Positions 43,652 to 54,811 of a stretch of 64,000 bases of DNA are shown here, piece by piece. The notes beneath the pieces are model-generated. The model saw nothing but the letters and a program-made list of their open reading frames with translations, was not told the DNA's origin and did not search any database. The DNA comes from Erysipelotrichaceae bacterium 66202529 (lineage in GTDB: Bacteria; Bacillota_I; Bacilli_A; Erysipelotrichales; Erysipelotrichaceae), in assembly GCA_017161075.1 (NCBI GenBank), contig CP046174.1, forward strand, positions 2,604,001 to 2,668,000. Reading direction: 5' to 3'. How positions within the stretch are numbered: the first letter of the stretch is position 1; the number at the start of each line of letters is the position of its first letter. The position numbers and the translations under genes were made by a program.

Positions 43652-44003
43652 GGCTAAGTTCTACAGAATACCCGAACGCAGGGTTTCTTCTCTTATGGTG
43701 AATAAGCGAATCATATGTATGCCCTATATCTTGTTTGCATACAAAAACGAAAAGATGCAGGATGATACTTGCATCTTTTTTAGGTTTATATTTTTAAGAA
43801 AGCATGAATTGTCAGAGACTTTTTCCCATCTTTGGGAATATGAGAAGCATGAAATACAAAAAGCTTATGCATACCCATCCTTTTGTGTCTTATGCTCCTT
43901 CCTTTTTAAGTGAGAATGAATCCGTAATAGAAGCTGCATGTTTTTTTATATTATGCACCAACCCCATCAAAACAATATGCCTGCTGTCCCCTTATGCAAG
44001 TCC
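43652..44003. other. Intergenic region with two hairpins
   Basis: About 350 bp. A weak GC hairpin ACCC/GGGT (43670-43684) followed by T-rich sequence may end the kinase transcript. AAAGATGCA/TGCATCTTT (43751-43759, 43770-43778) with T-tracts is a clear terminator for the minus-strand exporter operon or both sides. Plus-strand frames of 72-73 codons here show no ribosome site or recognisable product. Confidence 0.6.
43751..43781. terminator. Terminator between kinase and exporter operons
   Basis: A 9-bp perfect stem AAAGATGCA/TGCATCTTT followed by T on the plus strand and preceded by A runs giving T on the minus strand. Confidence 0.75.
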
Positions 44004-45341
44004 TCATGCCGCATCCTTTCTCTGAAATATCCAGCGAGTTATGACATACAGCAAGCTGCAGGAAAGCGTTAAGGTTAGGATGCCATGCAGATACGTATAG
44101 GAGGAATAGCCGCTAAGAATTTCCACCGGATTAAAATAGGTAAATGGTAGCCAGGCAAACCATGCCTCCATGTTTTGCGGCTGTGCGATTCCCATACCCA
44201 GCAGTAATATGGCAAGCGTCAGAACCAGCGATACCATCTTATTTTGGCAGATGACATTGAATAGCAGATTCAGCAGCATGCAGAAGGCAATCACGAGTAA
44301 TGCCATCACGATCACATATCCTGTAAACTGCCACATCGGCATAAGATCAAACTTCGTATTTGGACTCTGCACATGATAAGGTATAGAGAAATAACGGGTA
44401 ATGCCAAGCGTATACGTCATCGCATTATTTTCCTCCGTTTCCGTCAGAGTATTTTCCATTTGTTCCAGCGATGTCAGACCATGCACATTGGTTAACACCG
44501 GGGCCTGCACGCGGTCATAATGATCAAACATTGCGAAGCATAACGAAAGCAAAAGCAGGGGTACGAGAAAGATCGCAGTAAGAGCAGCCATATTGCTGCG
44601 CATTTTCTGATGCAGATAGTGAATACGCTTGCGTGGCTGTGACAGCAGCGTCTTGAGCACACCGCTGTCCTTATCCTCATGGATCGTATCAAAGCACAGA
44701 AGGGTTATCAGAATAACCGGAAGAATAGGAAACAGACTGCGGATAAACTGTACGATCAGTGTGGAGCTATCCGTTGTAGAGTAGGTGAGGGTATCAATAT
44801 GCTGCTTCTCGAGCTGATCATAAAAGCGTGCGGTAAACTGATAATAAGGAAACATCTGCGTTTCATCCCCCATCATAAACTCATTGGCCCAATCCGCTGC
44901 AATCTCGCTGTCTGTGAACTCCGGCAAACCGCGTTCCTTGCGTAAGGTCTGCAGTGTATCCTCCTGTGTTATGTAATCATGGTAATATAAATCATAATTT
45001 CGTGTTTTATACAGTGCGGATACGCGCCGTGCCTGCAGAAGATTCACTTCGGCAAAGCTTTTATTCACATTCTTCCAGTCCTTTTTTTGAATCGCAGCCT
45101 TCAATTCCTCACTCTTTTTGCTCAGCGTTGTAAAATACCCGGCTGTTTCATCGGACATTAACAAAAACAGTTGATTTTTAACCTTGTTTTCTGCTTCCAG
45201 AGCATTTACATACAAATCTCTGTGCTCCAGAGCTGCTTTTTCATTCAAATCCACAGCAGTCAGAATACCGCAGAGCAGCACACACAGCATAGCAATCCAT
45301 AGCTTACGCTTTCGCAGCAGCTTTTTTATTTCCAGCATCAT
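44004..45341 (-). CDS. ABC-2 type permease, second of two
   Basis: The 445-residue membrane protein has one helix at about 15-32, then a 150-residue outer segment, then a cluster of five helices in the C-terminal part. It is a paralogue in layout of the permease upstream. The start MMLEIKKLL at 45341 follows AAGGAGG and its ATGATG overlaps the stop of the previous permease. The N-terminal outer domain with many charged helices is usual for BcrB/CcmB-like or lantibiotic-immunity permeases. Substrate unknown. Confidence 0.8.
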   Translation of the reverse strand: MMLEIKKLLRKRKLWIAMLCVLLCGILTAVDLNEKAALEHRDLYVNALEAENKVKNQLFLLMSDETAGYFTTLSKKSEELKAAIQKKDWKNVNKSFAEVNLLQARRVSALYKTRNYDLYYHDYITQEDTLQTLRKERGLPEFTDSEIAADWANEFMMGDETQMFPYYQFTARFYDQLEKQHIDTLTYSTTDSSTLIVQFIRSLFPILPVILITLLCFDTIHEDKDSGVLKTLLSQPRKRIHYLHQKMRSNMAALTAIFLVPLLLLSLCFAMFDHYDRVQAPVLTNVHGLTSLEQMENTLTETEENNAMTYTLGITRYFSIPYHVQSPNTKFDLMPMWQFTGYVIVMALLVIAFCMLLNLLFNVICQNKMVSLVLTLAILLLGMGIAQPQNMEAWFAWLPFTYFNPVEILSGYSSYTYLHGILTLTLSCSLLYVITRWIFQRKDAA

Positions 45342-46501
45342 CGTGTACCTCCTTCCAGATCCTTCCTTTTCACAACTATGATATTTAGGATAAAGAACAG
45401 CAGAATACCGGCAATACACAAAGCCGTGCACGGAAGCAGGTCAAGCGCAAAATCATGTGTCACGATTTCTATCGGAGCCATGTAAAAGAATGGGACCCAG
45501 GAAAACAACGGCAAAGAGGAGCCGAAAATCCGGATGAGAAAATAAATCAGAATTAGCACAGAGCCTGCGCACAGCATCGTATTGGATATCGTTTTCTGCC
45601 AGGAGGCAAGCAAAGCGGCAACCATCATATAAAATACAAGGACAAGGAAGGTAAAGGGTATAACTCTCACCATCAGCCCGGACCATGGCATCACATCATA
45701 GGTATGCACAACATATGGATACGCACTGCTGCCCATTCCATACGTAGTCAGCGGCAGGATGGAAAACAGAGCGAGTGCTGCCAGAAAAGCAACCAGGATC
45801 ACAATGGTTGCGGATATGACCTTTGCGATCATAAGCTTCTCCCTTGCGATGGGCTGACTGTAAATCGTTTTAAATGCGCCGCTTTCATAATCATGGCAGA
45901 TTTGATCCGCCATAAGTAGCATAACCACCACCATAAGCAAAAGCATGGTATCCTGCTGGAAGATTTGTAAAAGAAAATTCAATAGATTAGGCTCATACGG
46001 TGTCGTATAAGGCGGAATATTTTGTTCCTGGAAGTAGCGGTAAAAGTCCCTGTCTGTTTCCAGTGATTTTCTTGTAATACCGTAATCCTTTAATTCATCA
46101 TGATAAAAGCCATGATCCATCATCGAAAGAAGGCTTTCTGCACGTCCGATTGCATATGCATTGATATTCTGCCAGTCATAATACTCGGATGCCTGCCGCA
46201 TTAGTGTCCAGCTGTACAGATTATCATTGATTTCACACCAGCCGTATGCTTCTTCTCTTTGTCCCGGTGTTTCCTGATTGTTTGGTGTAAATTGCAGCTC
46301 ATGCATCAGATCACCACAGCGCGTGCCGATAATCGTATTCTGATTATGCAGCTGTATGATCAAATCGTCCTCATAGCTTTTTGCCTTCTGCAAAGAAAGT
46401 GCATAAACAACCGAGAAAAAGCATAGAAAGGCCGCAAAGGCTGCCAGAATACGGCGTCCCTTCCAGCTTCTTCGCAGTTCAGCCAGAATCATATCCTTCA
46501 C
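45338..46501 (-). CDS. ABC-2 type permease, first of two
   Basis: The 387-residue protein has one N-terminal helix (18-36), an outer domain up to about residue 175, then five helices (about 180-200, 224-246, 268-292, 300-320 and 350-372). SGAFKTIYSQPIAREKL matches the coupling-helix region of ABC-2 permeases in bacteriocin immunity exporters. It overlaps the ATPase gene stop by four bases. Confidence 0.82.
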   Translation of the reverse strand: MKDMILAELRRSWKGRRILAAFAAFLCFFSVVYALSLQKAKSYEDDLIIQLHNQNTIIGTRCGDLMHELQFTPNNQETPGQREEAYGWCEINDNLYSWTLMRQASEYYDWQNINAYAIGRAESLLSMMDHGFYHDELKDYGITRKSLETDRDFYRYFQEQNIPPYTTPYEPNLLNFLLQIFQQDTMLLLMVVVMLLMADQICHDYESGAFKTIYSQPIAREKLMIAKVISATIVILVAFLAALALFSILPLTTYGMGSSAYPYVVHTYDVMPWSGLMVRVIPFTFLVLVFYMMVAALLASWQKTISNTMLCAGSVLILIYFLIRIFGSSLPLFSWVPFFYMAPIEIVTHDFALDLLPCTALCIAGILLFFILNIIVVKRKDLEGGTR

Positions 46502-47391
46502 GCCGCATCACCATACACTTCCCGGTAAATGGCTTCAATGTCAACATCCTCTTTGACAATATCGAGCACCTGTATGTCACGCTCTATCAGCTTTTTCAGA
46601 TAGATGTTTATTCCTTCCTCATCACGGAACATCGCCTTCACTCCCTGACCATCGCGCTGCAGCCTTGCTTCCTCGACCGGTATGGATAAGGCAGTCTCAA
46701 GATCCTGTTCATGCACATAAAAGGTATACACATACGCATTGTGTACAGCTGATGGTGTTTCCACGATTTCTCCCTGGTTAATACAGATGATACGGTCTGC
46801 CACCTTTTCAATCTCCCCAAGCTGATGCGAGGAAATCAGGATCGCCACATCCTCCTCATCCGCAAGCTGGCGAAGCTCCTGCCGAAGCTCCATAATCCCC
46901 CGGGGATCCAGTCCGTTTGTAGGCTCATCCAGAATCAGAAATTTCGGATGCCCCAGCAATGCGATTCCCAGACCGAGACGCTGCTTCATTCCCATGGAAT
47001 ATTGTCCTGCACGTTTTTTGAGATTTTTTCCTAGCCGTGTGAACTCCGCTATTTCCTGAACCCGCTTCTGATCGACATGCTTCAGCTTTGCGAAATACTG
47101 CAGATTTTCATAACCGCTCAATGTAGGATACAATCCCGGTGCTTCTATCATGGCGGATACATATTGCAAAGCAAGCTCACGCTCCTTCGCCAGATCATGT
47201 CCCTCGATGATAATCGTTCCGCTGCTTGGATACAGCAGGGATGCCATACACTTCATCGTTGTTGATTTCCCAGCGCCGTTTGGCCCGATGAAGCCAACGA
47301 TCTCATGATCCTGAATAGAAAAGCTCACATTTTTTAAAACCTCATGCTTTCCAAAGGATTTACATAAATATCTTACCTCAGCCCTTATCAT
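46498..47391 (-). CDS. BcrA-like ABC exporter ATPase
   Basis: The 297-residue protein has Walker A GPNGAGKST near 36-44, signature YSMGMKQRLGLGIAL, Walker B LILDEPTNGLDP and a C-terminal domain of about 75 residues typical of BcrA/LptB-like exporters for bacitracin or lantibiotics. The start MIRAEV at 47391 follows GGAGG by five bases. It leads an operon with two overlapping permease genes; two dissimilar permeases with one ATPase suggests a heterotrimeric immunity-type exporter. Confidence 0.9.
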   Translation of the reverse strand: MIRAEVRYLCKSFGKHEVLKNVSFSIQDHEIVGFIGPNGAGKSTTMKCMASLLYPSSGTIIIEGHDLAKERELALQYVSAMIEAPGLYPTLSGYENLQYFAKLKHVDQKRVQEIAEFTRLGKNLKKRAGQYSMGMKQRLGLGIALLGHPKFLILDEPTNGLDPRGIMELRQELRQLADEEDVAILISSHQLGEIEKVADRIICINQGEIVETPSAVHNAYVYTFYVHEQDLETALSIPVEEARLQRDGQGVKAMFRDEEGINIYLKKLIERDIQVLDIVKEDVDIEAIYREVYGDAA

Positions 47392-47419
47392 AAATGCCTC
47401 CATTCTCTCACCTTATGTG

Positions 47420-47447
47420 AGTATAAATGTTTATGAAAGTATTTCAA
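47420..47447 (-). promoter_or_regulatory. Promoter of the three-gene exporter
   Basis: Minus strand -35 TTGAAA (47447-47442), 16 bp, -10 TATACT (47425-47420). A CTCAC/GTGAG dyad lies just downstream at 47407-47421. Confidence 0.6.
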
Positions 47448-47540
47448 ATCATTTCGTCTTGATGTTCTTTCACACATTTACTCCCCAATGCTTCTATCGT
47501 TATTGTAAATGGGGATAAAGAAAATTGCAACTATTCATGC

Positions 47541-47569
47541 GTAAAAAAACTGATACCAGGTATCAGTTC
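47541..47569 (-). terminator. Terminator after the LacI-type gene
   Basis: AACTGATACC (47549-47558) pairs with GGTATCAGTT (47560-47569), followed on the minus strand by a T run. The rest of 47448-47703 shows nothing else of note. Confidence 0.75.
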
Positions 47570-47703
47570 GTTATGCTTTACAGTCTATTGGGGAATAACG
47601 CACAGCATACAAGAAGTATTGCTGCTATAAAAGCTGTTTAGTAGCGTCCTATTCCCGTTCATTATTACATCACTTATTCCATGCCTTACTAAGCATCCAG
47701 CAG

Positions 47704-48726
47704 CTATCGTACACTTTCCCCTTCTCTAACGGAGAAAACCTCTGTCTGTTCCTTCACAGCTGTCTTTTCAATCAGGGCATTCATATGCTGTACGATATCA
47801 CTGGCATATGCGGCATAATCGTAAACGAGTGCCGTAAGCGTTGGTGACATCACAGTACATAGCTCATGTCCGCCAAAGCTGATTACGGATGTATTCTGCG
47901 GTATGGCGATATGATATTCTCTTGCGAATTTTGTTAAAGGTACAGCCATTTCATCCCGTTCCAGCAAAAGGAGATCAAATTTCTCTGTAAATACCTCTTT
48001 GATTTTCTCATAGATATCCCCATAGCTTCCATCACACAGGCACAGCTTGAGATCGATCGGCTGCCGTTTTTCATGGTAAGCATTCCGGATACCCTGCAGA
48101 CGCTGTTCTGCCAGCTCCTGCTCAGTACCAAGGTAGCGAACGATCAGCTGTTCCTTTTTCAGCATATACGCCCCCAGAACCTCACCAGCCTGTACTTCAT
48201 GAAAGCAGCAGCTATTCAGCTGTTCTTTTTTCTCATGCAGAAAAAGCACCGGTATGGAGGTTGTCCGCATCTGCTTCTGGATAAATTCCGTACTGGAACA
48301 GCTCTCAACCAGAATCCCGTTTACATTTTGGACGATATAAGAGGTGAGATATTTCTCCTCAAGCTCCTCCACTCCATCCGTTATGCAGATGGAAAACGTA
48401 ATATTTTGTTCTCTGAGTACATCCTTTAATGCCTGTATAATATTTCTGGTACGCGGCAAAGTGATATCCTTCACCAGCATACCGAAGCGGTAATTCCTCT
48501 GTTTTGCTTTTACATTTGTTTTTGATTTTTCGCCCTTTGGCTCCGTTGTCTTTTCGTTTGTCTTATTTGCTTTACTTCCTCTGGCAACATAACCGGTTTC
48601 CTGAATGGCAGCACGTATCCTCTCTGCGATCTCCTCCCGTACATTTTCCTGTTTGAGAAAGCGGGATACGGTTGCTTTGGAAACACCGGCAAGTTCAGCA
48701 ACGTCCGCAATCGTAGCTTTTTTCAT
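47704..48726 (-). CDS. LacI-family regulator with lysine-rich linker
   Basis: The 340-residue protein has the helix-turn-helix TIADVAELAGVSKATVSRFLKQ and hinge region (about 1-50), then a low-complexity Lys/Thr/Asn/Glu linker (about 51-78) not usual in the family, then a periplasmic-binding-protein-like effector domain. The ligand is unknown. No sugar operon lies next to it, so it may control distant genes. Start after AAGGATG at MKKATI. Confidence 0.87.
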   Translation of the reverse strand: MKKATIADVAELAGVSKATVSRFLKQENVREEIAERIRAAIQETGYVARGSKANKTNEKTTEPKGEKSKTNVKAKQRNYRFGMLVKDITLPRTRNIIQALKDVLREQNITFSICITDGVEELEEKYLTSYIVQNVNGILVESCSSTEFIQKQMRTTSIPVLFLHEKKEQLNSCCFHEVQAGEVLGAYMLKKEQLIVRYLGTEQELAEQRLQGIRNAYHEKRQPIDLKLCLCDGSYGDIYEKIKEVFTEKFDLLLLERDEMAVPLTKFAREYHIAIPQNTSVISFGGHELCTVMSPTLTALVYDYAAYASDIVQHMNALIEKTAVKEQTEVFSVREGESVR

Positions 48727-48775
48727 ACTCGAACATCCTTTCCATGAGTCATATAGCTTTATTTTACATTATTTT

Positions 48776-49654
48776 CTAAAATTTTGAAACCTTTTTTTCT
48801 TCTACGGTTTTCAAAAGGCGCTCCAGCACATAGGCAACCCCGTGTTCAGCATTGCTTCGCGTCTGATAATTGGCAGCTTCTTTTATGATATCCGCTGCAT
48901 TTGCCATCGCAAAGCTGTAGCGGAATTCCTGCATCATAGAAAGGTCGTTCAGGCTGTCTCCAAATACCATAACTTCATCCGGATGCAAGCCCTGTTCTTC
49001 ACACAGCTTTTTCAGTGCCAGCCCCTTTTGTGCATGGGCGGCTGTGATTTCGATATTATCCGCAATGGAATTGGTGACAGCAGTATGCTTGAGTGCTTGC
49101 AGCTGTGTACGCACAAAATGCAGCTGCTGTCTATCGTCCCCAAAGGCTTCCAGTTTATATAAGATAGGCTTCTCCTGCAGATAACGAAAGACATCTTCAA
49201 TTTCTCTGTCATAGCTTCCAAAGGAGGATTCCTCCATAAGCCTGGATATTTCATCATCCCGCATGCCCTGCTTACGCATATGCTGCATAAACATCGCCCT
49301 GCCCTTTTCCGGTGAGCTGCTGACAACTCCCTCGTCTGTATACATATGATAAGGCAGTCCGCTGTTCTCCAGAATATGGATTGCGGCAATAGCGGTATCC
49401 AATGGCAGCGGCGTATGAGAGAGCCGTCTTCCCTGTGCATCCGTTATCAAAGCTCCGTTTAACAGCAGACAGTCACAGCGAATCCCCTCTTTTTCAAACA
49501 TAGGCGCCACACTTTGATAATTTCGGCCGGTTGCGGCCATAAACGTGATACCAGCCTGTTGAAGGTTATGAATCGCCTGAATATTACGCAAAGGCAGCTG
49601 ATGGGCTTCATCCAGCAGGGTACCGTCCAAATCACAGGCTACAAGTTTAATCAT
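48776..49654 (-). CDS. Cof-type HAD phosphatase
   Basis: The 292-residue protein has HAD motif I DLDGTLLDE (8-16), motif II AATGRNY, a large type IIB cap domain and motif IV GDSLNDLSMM. It dephosphorylates sugar phosphates, flavin nucleotides or similar; the specific substrate is not predictable. The start MIKLVA at 49654 follows GAGAGG; the frame is open 19 codons further but without a site. Divergent from bcp. Confidence 0.9.
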   Translation of the reverse strand: MIKLVACDLDGTLLDEAHQLPLRNIQAIHNLQQAGITFMAATGRNYQSVAPMFEKEGIRCDCLLLNGALITDAQGRRLSHTPLPLDTAIAAIHILENSGLPYHMYTDEGVVSSSPEKGRAMFMQHMRKQGMRDDEISRLMEESSFGSYDREIEDVFRYLQEKPILYKLEAFGDDRQQLHFVRTQLQALKHTAVTNSIADNIEITAAHAQKGLALKKLCEEQGLHPDEVMVFGDSLNDLSMMQEFRYSFAMANAADIIKEAANYQTRSNAEHGVAYVLERLLKTVEEKKVSKF

Positions 49655-49756
49655 AGAACAACCTCTCTTTCGCATACCTGTATATTTTACCATGCATTCG
49701 ACTTTCTTCACAATGAAAATCGTGCTAGAATAAAGAAAAGACAGGAGTTGATCAAC

Positions 49757-50221
49757 ATGCTGGAAACTGGCAGCAAAGCTATTGATTTTACATTACCGGA
49801 TGAACAAGGCAATCCGGTTTCCTTACATTCCTTTAAAGGGAAAAAGGTTGTGCTGTATTTTTATCCTAAGGATAATACCCCGGGATGCACAAAGCAGGCC
49901 TGCGCATTTAAGGCAGCCTATGATGAATTTAAACGAGAGGATATCGTGGTCATTGGAATCAGTAAGGATTCCAGTGCTTCCCATGTGAAATTTAAGGAGA
50001 AATATGAATTACCGTTTCTTCTGCTTTCGGATACTGAGCTAAAGGTTATTCAGGCCTATGATGTCTGGAAGGAAAATAAGCTGTATGGAAAGACCTATAT
50101 GGGTGTGACGCGTTCCACCTATGTGATCGATGAGGAGGGCATCATTATAAAAACCTTTGAGAAGGCAAGCCCTGCCAACAATGCGGCGGATATCCTCCAG
50201 TATCTGAGAGAGAACAGGTAA
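49757..50221 (+). CDS. bcp: Thiol peroxidase of the Bcp/PrxQ type
   Basis: Reduces hydroperoxides using thioredoxin. The 154-residue protein has the peroxidatic Cys 44 in PKDNTPGCTKQAC and a resolving Cys 49, the atypical 2-Cys arrangement of Bcp. The start MLETGSK follows AGGAG by ten bases; the frame is open far upstream (to 49514) but that part is the shadow of the HAD gene. Bidirectional terminator at 50281-50308. Confidence 0.93.
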   Translation: MLETGSKAIDFTLPDEQGNPVSLHSFKGKKVVLYFYPKDNTPGCTKQACAFKAAYDEFKREDIVVIGISKDSSASHVKFKEKYELPFLLLSDTELKVIQAYDVWKENKLYGKTYMGVTRSTYVIDEEGIIIKTFEKASPANNAADILQYLRENR

Positions 50222-50280
50222 TTGAAATTCCCGTAATATGGAAGCTGTATGATTGAAGCGGATAAGAGCTTCCTAAATGC

Positions 50281-50308
50281 AAAAAAATGAGCAATGCTCA
50301 TTTTTTTT
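50281..50308. terminator. Bidirectional terminator after bcp
   Basis: AAATGAGCA/TGCTCATTT stem with runs of A and T on either side, between convergent transcripts; overlaps the end of the small membrane-protein gene. Confidence 0.8.
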
Positions 50309-50831
50309 GACGAATACGTAAAAGACTGCTGTTCAGATTGCGGCTTGCCTCACTTCCTGTAGCTTGCAGCTGCAGGTGATATTGCATACAGATCAGGCTG
50401 GAGGTCACCGCAAATAGTAGAAAATGCTCCATGATCAACAGACAGATATCGATCGTCAGTGTGCTTTCCTTTGCATAGCTCAGATACAGCAAAGACAGAC
50501 CTGTATACACGATTGCAAACAGCTGCAGCGATGTTGTGACGGATACGGCTGCGGCCTCTTTATGTATTGACATCTTCCTTCGCTTTTGAACAAGGAAGCT
50601 GATCAGAAAGCAGCCTAGAACAAAGCCGGTTCCCAGTGCCGCCTTACGCAGAACATCCTCTGCCGTTTCCGCATGCAGATAAACCAATATGCCATACAGG
50701 GGAAGATCAACCAATATGTACAGCAGCATAACCGGTAAACGGGTAGTCGTTAAAGAATGCCTTCTTAGTGTGAAGAAAACAATTCCAGCACTCACTGCAA
50801 GCAGCAGTGTGGCTATACTCAAAGATCGCAT
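50298..50831 (-). CDS. Small polytopic membrane protein, partner of the coiled-coil protein
   Basis: The 177-residue protein has about five helices (3-20, 30-47, 61-80, 97-120, 130-150) and a basic C-terminus. No family recognised. The start MRSLSIA at 50831 follows GGGAGGG and lies within the last 13 bp of the upstream gene, so the two are co-translated. The tight overlap suggests one membrane complex. Function unknown. Confidence 0.7.
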   Translation of the reverse strand: MRSLSIATLLLAVSAGIVFFTLRRHSLTTTRLPVMLLYILVDLPLYGILVYLHAETAEDVLRKAALGTGFVLGCFLISFLVQKRRKMSIHKEAAAVSVTTSLQLFAIVYTGLSLLYLSYAKESTLTIDICLLIMEHFLLFAVTSSLICMQYHLQLQATGSEASRNLNSSLLRIRQKK

Positions 50832-52888
50832 GCCTGTTCCCTCCCTTCGCTTTGCAGCATTAGCTTCTGCTGATGCAATACCGCAAGCATGTGCTGCTGC
50901 AGCCATAAAAGCAGCTCTGTACGCATGATATATACATACTCCTCCTGCTGTTCACGTTCCTCCTCATGAAAGCTGTAATACTGAATTTTCATTTGCTCCA
51001 CATCCTGAACGGATATGGTATTAAGCTGATGTAGTGCTAATAGAACAGCATTTATAGCATGGTATCCAGGCTGCTCCACACGCTGGCGAGGTGCCATCAT
51101 GACATATCCATGCTCCCTGGCATAGGGTACCTCCTGATACAATCCGGTATACGCACACAAATATGAAAGAACCTCACATACATACTCACGGATACCTTCC
51201 TTTTCCTGCACCGGAATCTGTGATGCGGCGGCATAATACAGCTGCTCCAGCAGCTCCTCCTCCGGATCAATGCCGTGTTTTTTTCTGCCATGCAGAGCTG
51301 AAGCATACCGGTTGATCCAGAAAAACGGCAGAATCGCTGATATAACATCGACAAGTGAAGCGATCAGAAAGCAGATCAGTGCCGTATTACGCGCTGCCTC
51401 TGACTCGGTAAAGCGTGAGAAGGCAATAACGGTTATATCGGTAAAGGAGCGGTTTTTCAGATAGCTTGTATCCAGTGCTTTCATAATGACATTCACTGTT
51501 TTCGCATCCAGTGCCTGCAATACCTTGGCATGGTCCTTTAAAGCATAATAGCTGTCCGATATTTGCAGCTCCAAATCAATACGGAACTTCTGATATTCCT
51601 CCTGATGCATATTCTGAAACGGCAGAAATGCACGCAGCAGGCTGGTTACTGCAGCTTCCTGCTCCTGCTGGCCGGAACCGAGAATGTTATGTTTCTGCTG
51701 AAGCGTTTGTATATCGGTAAGCTTTAGCTCTTGAAATTGCTGGTACTGTGTCACCATCTGCATAAGCTGATCCAGTGTCACCTGCATTGGTTTTAGATCC
51801 TTCATGCTGTCTGCGCCGGCTTCCTTCAGAAAAGAATTCAGTGTATCCAGCAAATGATTATAGGAAAGTGTCAGGTTCTGAAATTCTGTATAGGTCTTTT
51901 GGGAGGGCTGTTTGCGCGTTCCGGAAGACAGCTCATCCAGCTCCTTCTTCATATTCTGCAAATTGGAAGAAGATGCGGCAACTTGTAATTGCTTGATCGC
52001 TGCTTTCAGCTTTTCTACCTTTTCTTCATTATCAGCAATTTTTTCCAAGGCCTTTGACAACTCTTTCTGATCTGTTGTCTGTGTTACACTGGTTCCACCA
52101 TCAGACAGCTGTGAGGTAGTAACTGAGGTAGAGGGCTGAATAGATTGCAGGGTTCCGGATTTTTTCTGTATGGATGCAATAGAGCTATCAGTTATACTGA
52201 TCAGCTGCTTTGCCTGGTTCTGCAAAGAATTCAGCGAACGCTCATAGGATACATAGTCACCATATACAGCGCCTAATTCTTCCTTTGCGGCAGTAAAGCT
52301 GCTCTGGTATTCCTTATATTGATTTTTATAATCATTTAATGGCGATATCGTATTGTTTATAATACCGACATAGGATGTAAGCACGGATATACACACAATC
52401 ACCAGAAAGATCATATATCTGGTCGGCTTCATATGCGCATGCTGCCCGGCCTGCTTACTAAAGTAAAACAATAGCACCTGTACCACCATGGCGAATAAAA
52501 ATGGAGCCAGCGGATTAAGATCCAGCAGATAATACCGCGCACCACGATAGGTCGTTGTTAATGAAATCAACTGCAGCGCAAAGGTGGCAAATAAAATAAT
52601 CATGGTCGCATGCTGTCCGGTTCTGGCATTTCGCGGGAACAGGATATCACGGATCTGCTGTGCCTGCTCATCCTCCTTACGCAGCATGTCCTTTCTGTTT
52701 CTCTGGTTAAGCTGTCGCTTATGACGATCCTCAATACGATCACGCGCTGCTTGTTTCAGTAAATCAAACAGGGAGCCGATAACACGGATTCCTTTTTTCA
52801 AACCATTATACAGATACAGAAACAGTTGGCAGATATCCTGCAAAGGATGAAAAGCACGCTGCTTCTTTTCTTTTGTTTCTTGTTCCAT
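50819..52888 (-). CDS. Large coiled-coil membrane protein of unknown function
   Basis: The 689-residue protein has a basic cytosolic N-terminus (1-92), three transmembrane helices (95-113, 126-143, 157-177), a long predominantly helical, Gln/Lys/Ser-rich region (about 185-500) with coiled-coil character, a fourth helix near 500-525, and a cytosolic helical C-terminus rich in Glu and Gln. The helical region lies outside the membrane if helix count is right. No enzymatic motif is seen. It could be an envelope scaffold or a phage-type tape-like sensor; I do not recognise the family. AGGAGG precedes ATG. First of two genes. Confidence 0.75.
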   Translation of the reverse strand: MEQETKEKKQRAFHPLQDICQLFLYLYNGLKKGIRVIGSLFDLLKQAARDRIEDRHKRQLNQRNRKDMLRKEDEQAQQIRDILFPRNARTGQHATMIILFATFALQLISLTTTYRGARYYLLDLNPLAPFLFAMVVQVLLFYFSKQAGQHAHMKPTRYMIFLVIVCISVLTSYVGIINNTISPLNDYKNQYKEYQSSFTAAKEELGAVYGDYVSYERSLNSLQNQAKQLISITDSSIASIQKKSGTLQSIQPSTSVTTSQLSDGGTSVTQTTDQKELSKALEKIADNEEKVEKLKAAIKQLQVAASSSNLQNMKKELDELSSGTRKQPSQKTYTEFQNLTLSYNHLLDTLNSFLKEAGADSMKDLKPMQVTLDQLMQMVTQYQQFQELKLTDIQTLQQKHNILGSGQQEQEAAVTSLLRAFLPFQNMHQEEYQKFRIDLELQISDSYYALKDHAKVLQALDAKTVNVIMKALDTSYLKNRSFTDITVIAFSRFTESEAARNTALICFLIASLVDVISAILPFFWINRYASALHGRKKHGIDPEEELLEQLYYAAASQIPVQEKEGIREYVCEVLSYLCAYTGLYQEVPYAREHGYVMMAPRQRVEQPGYHAINAVLLALHQLNTISVQDVEQMKIQYYSFHEEEREQQEEYVYIMRTELLLWLQQHMLAVLHQQKLMLQSEGREQACDL

Positions 52889-53121
52889 AAAACCTCCTTT
52901 TTCCCCTATAGGAATTATATATAAGGGAATTAAAGGAATGCTGTAAGAAAAACAAAAGATTTTCTAAAGAAAGCATCGTCTTTTTTTTAACATGGAAATC
53001 ACCGTATTTTTTACATAAGGAGACTTTTATAGAGGCTGCTGAATATGGACATTATTCTGAATAGCTGTACATTGATCTGTTGCAGCCCCACAAATTCCAG
53101 AATATACTGAGCCTATACCAT

Positions 53122-53156
53122 AAAAAAAGCCGTCAGGTTATTCACCCAGCAGCTTT
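53122..53156 (-). terminator. groESL terminator
   Basis: AAAGC/GCTTT (53126-53130, 53152-53156) with inner GGT/ACC and a T run on the minus strand, 13 bp beyond the groEL stop. Confidence 0.7.
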
Positions 53157-53168
53157 ATGATTTATTGA

Positions 53169-54803
<1,635 letters not shown>

Positions 54804-54811
54804 TTATGTTT

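Noticed and set aside
43695..44025. Two plus-strand frames of 72-73 codons after the kinase gene
   Set aside because: They cross a strong terminator or overlap the exporter gene end, and show no ribosome site.
49514..49756. N-terminal extension of Bcp
   Set aside because: The frame is the antisense shadow of the HAD phosphatase gene; the true start has a ribosome site at 49757.
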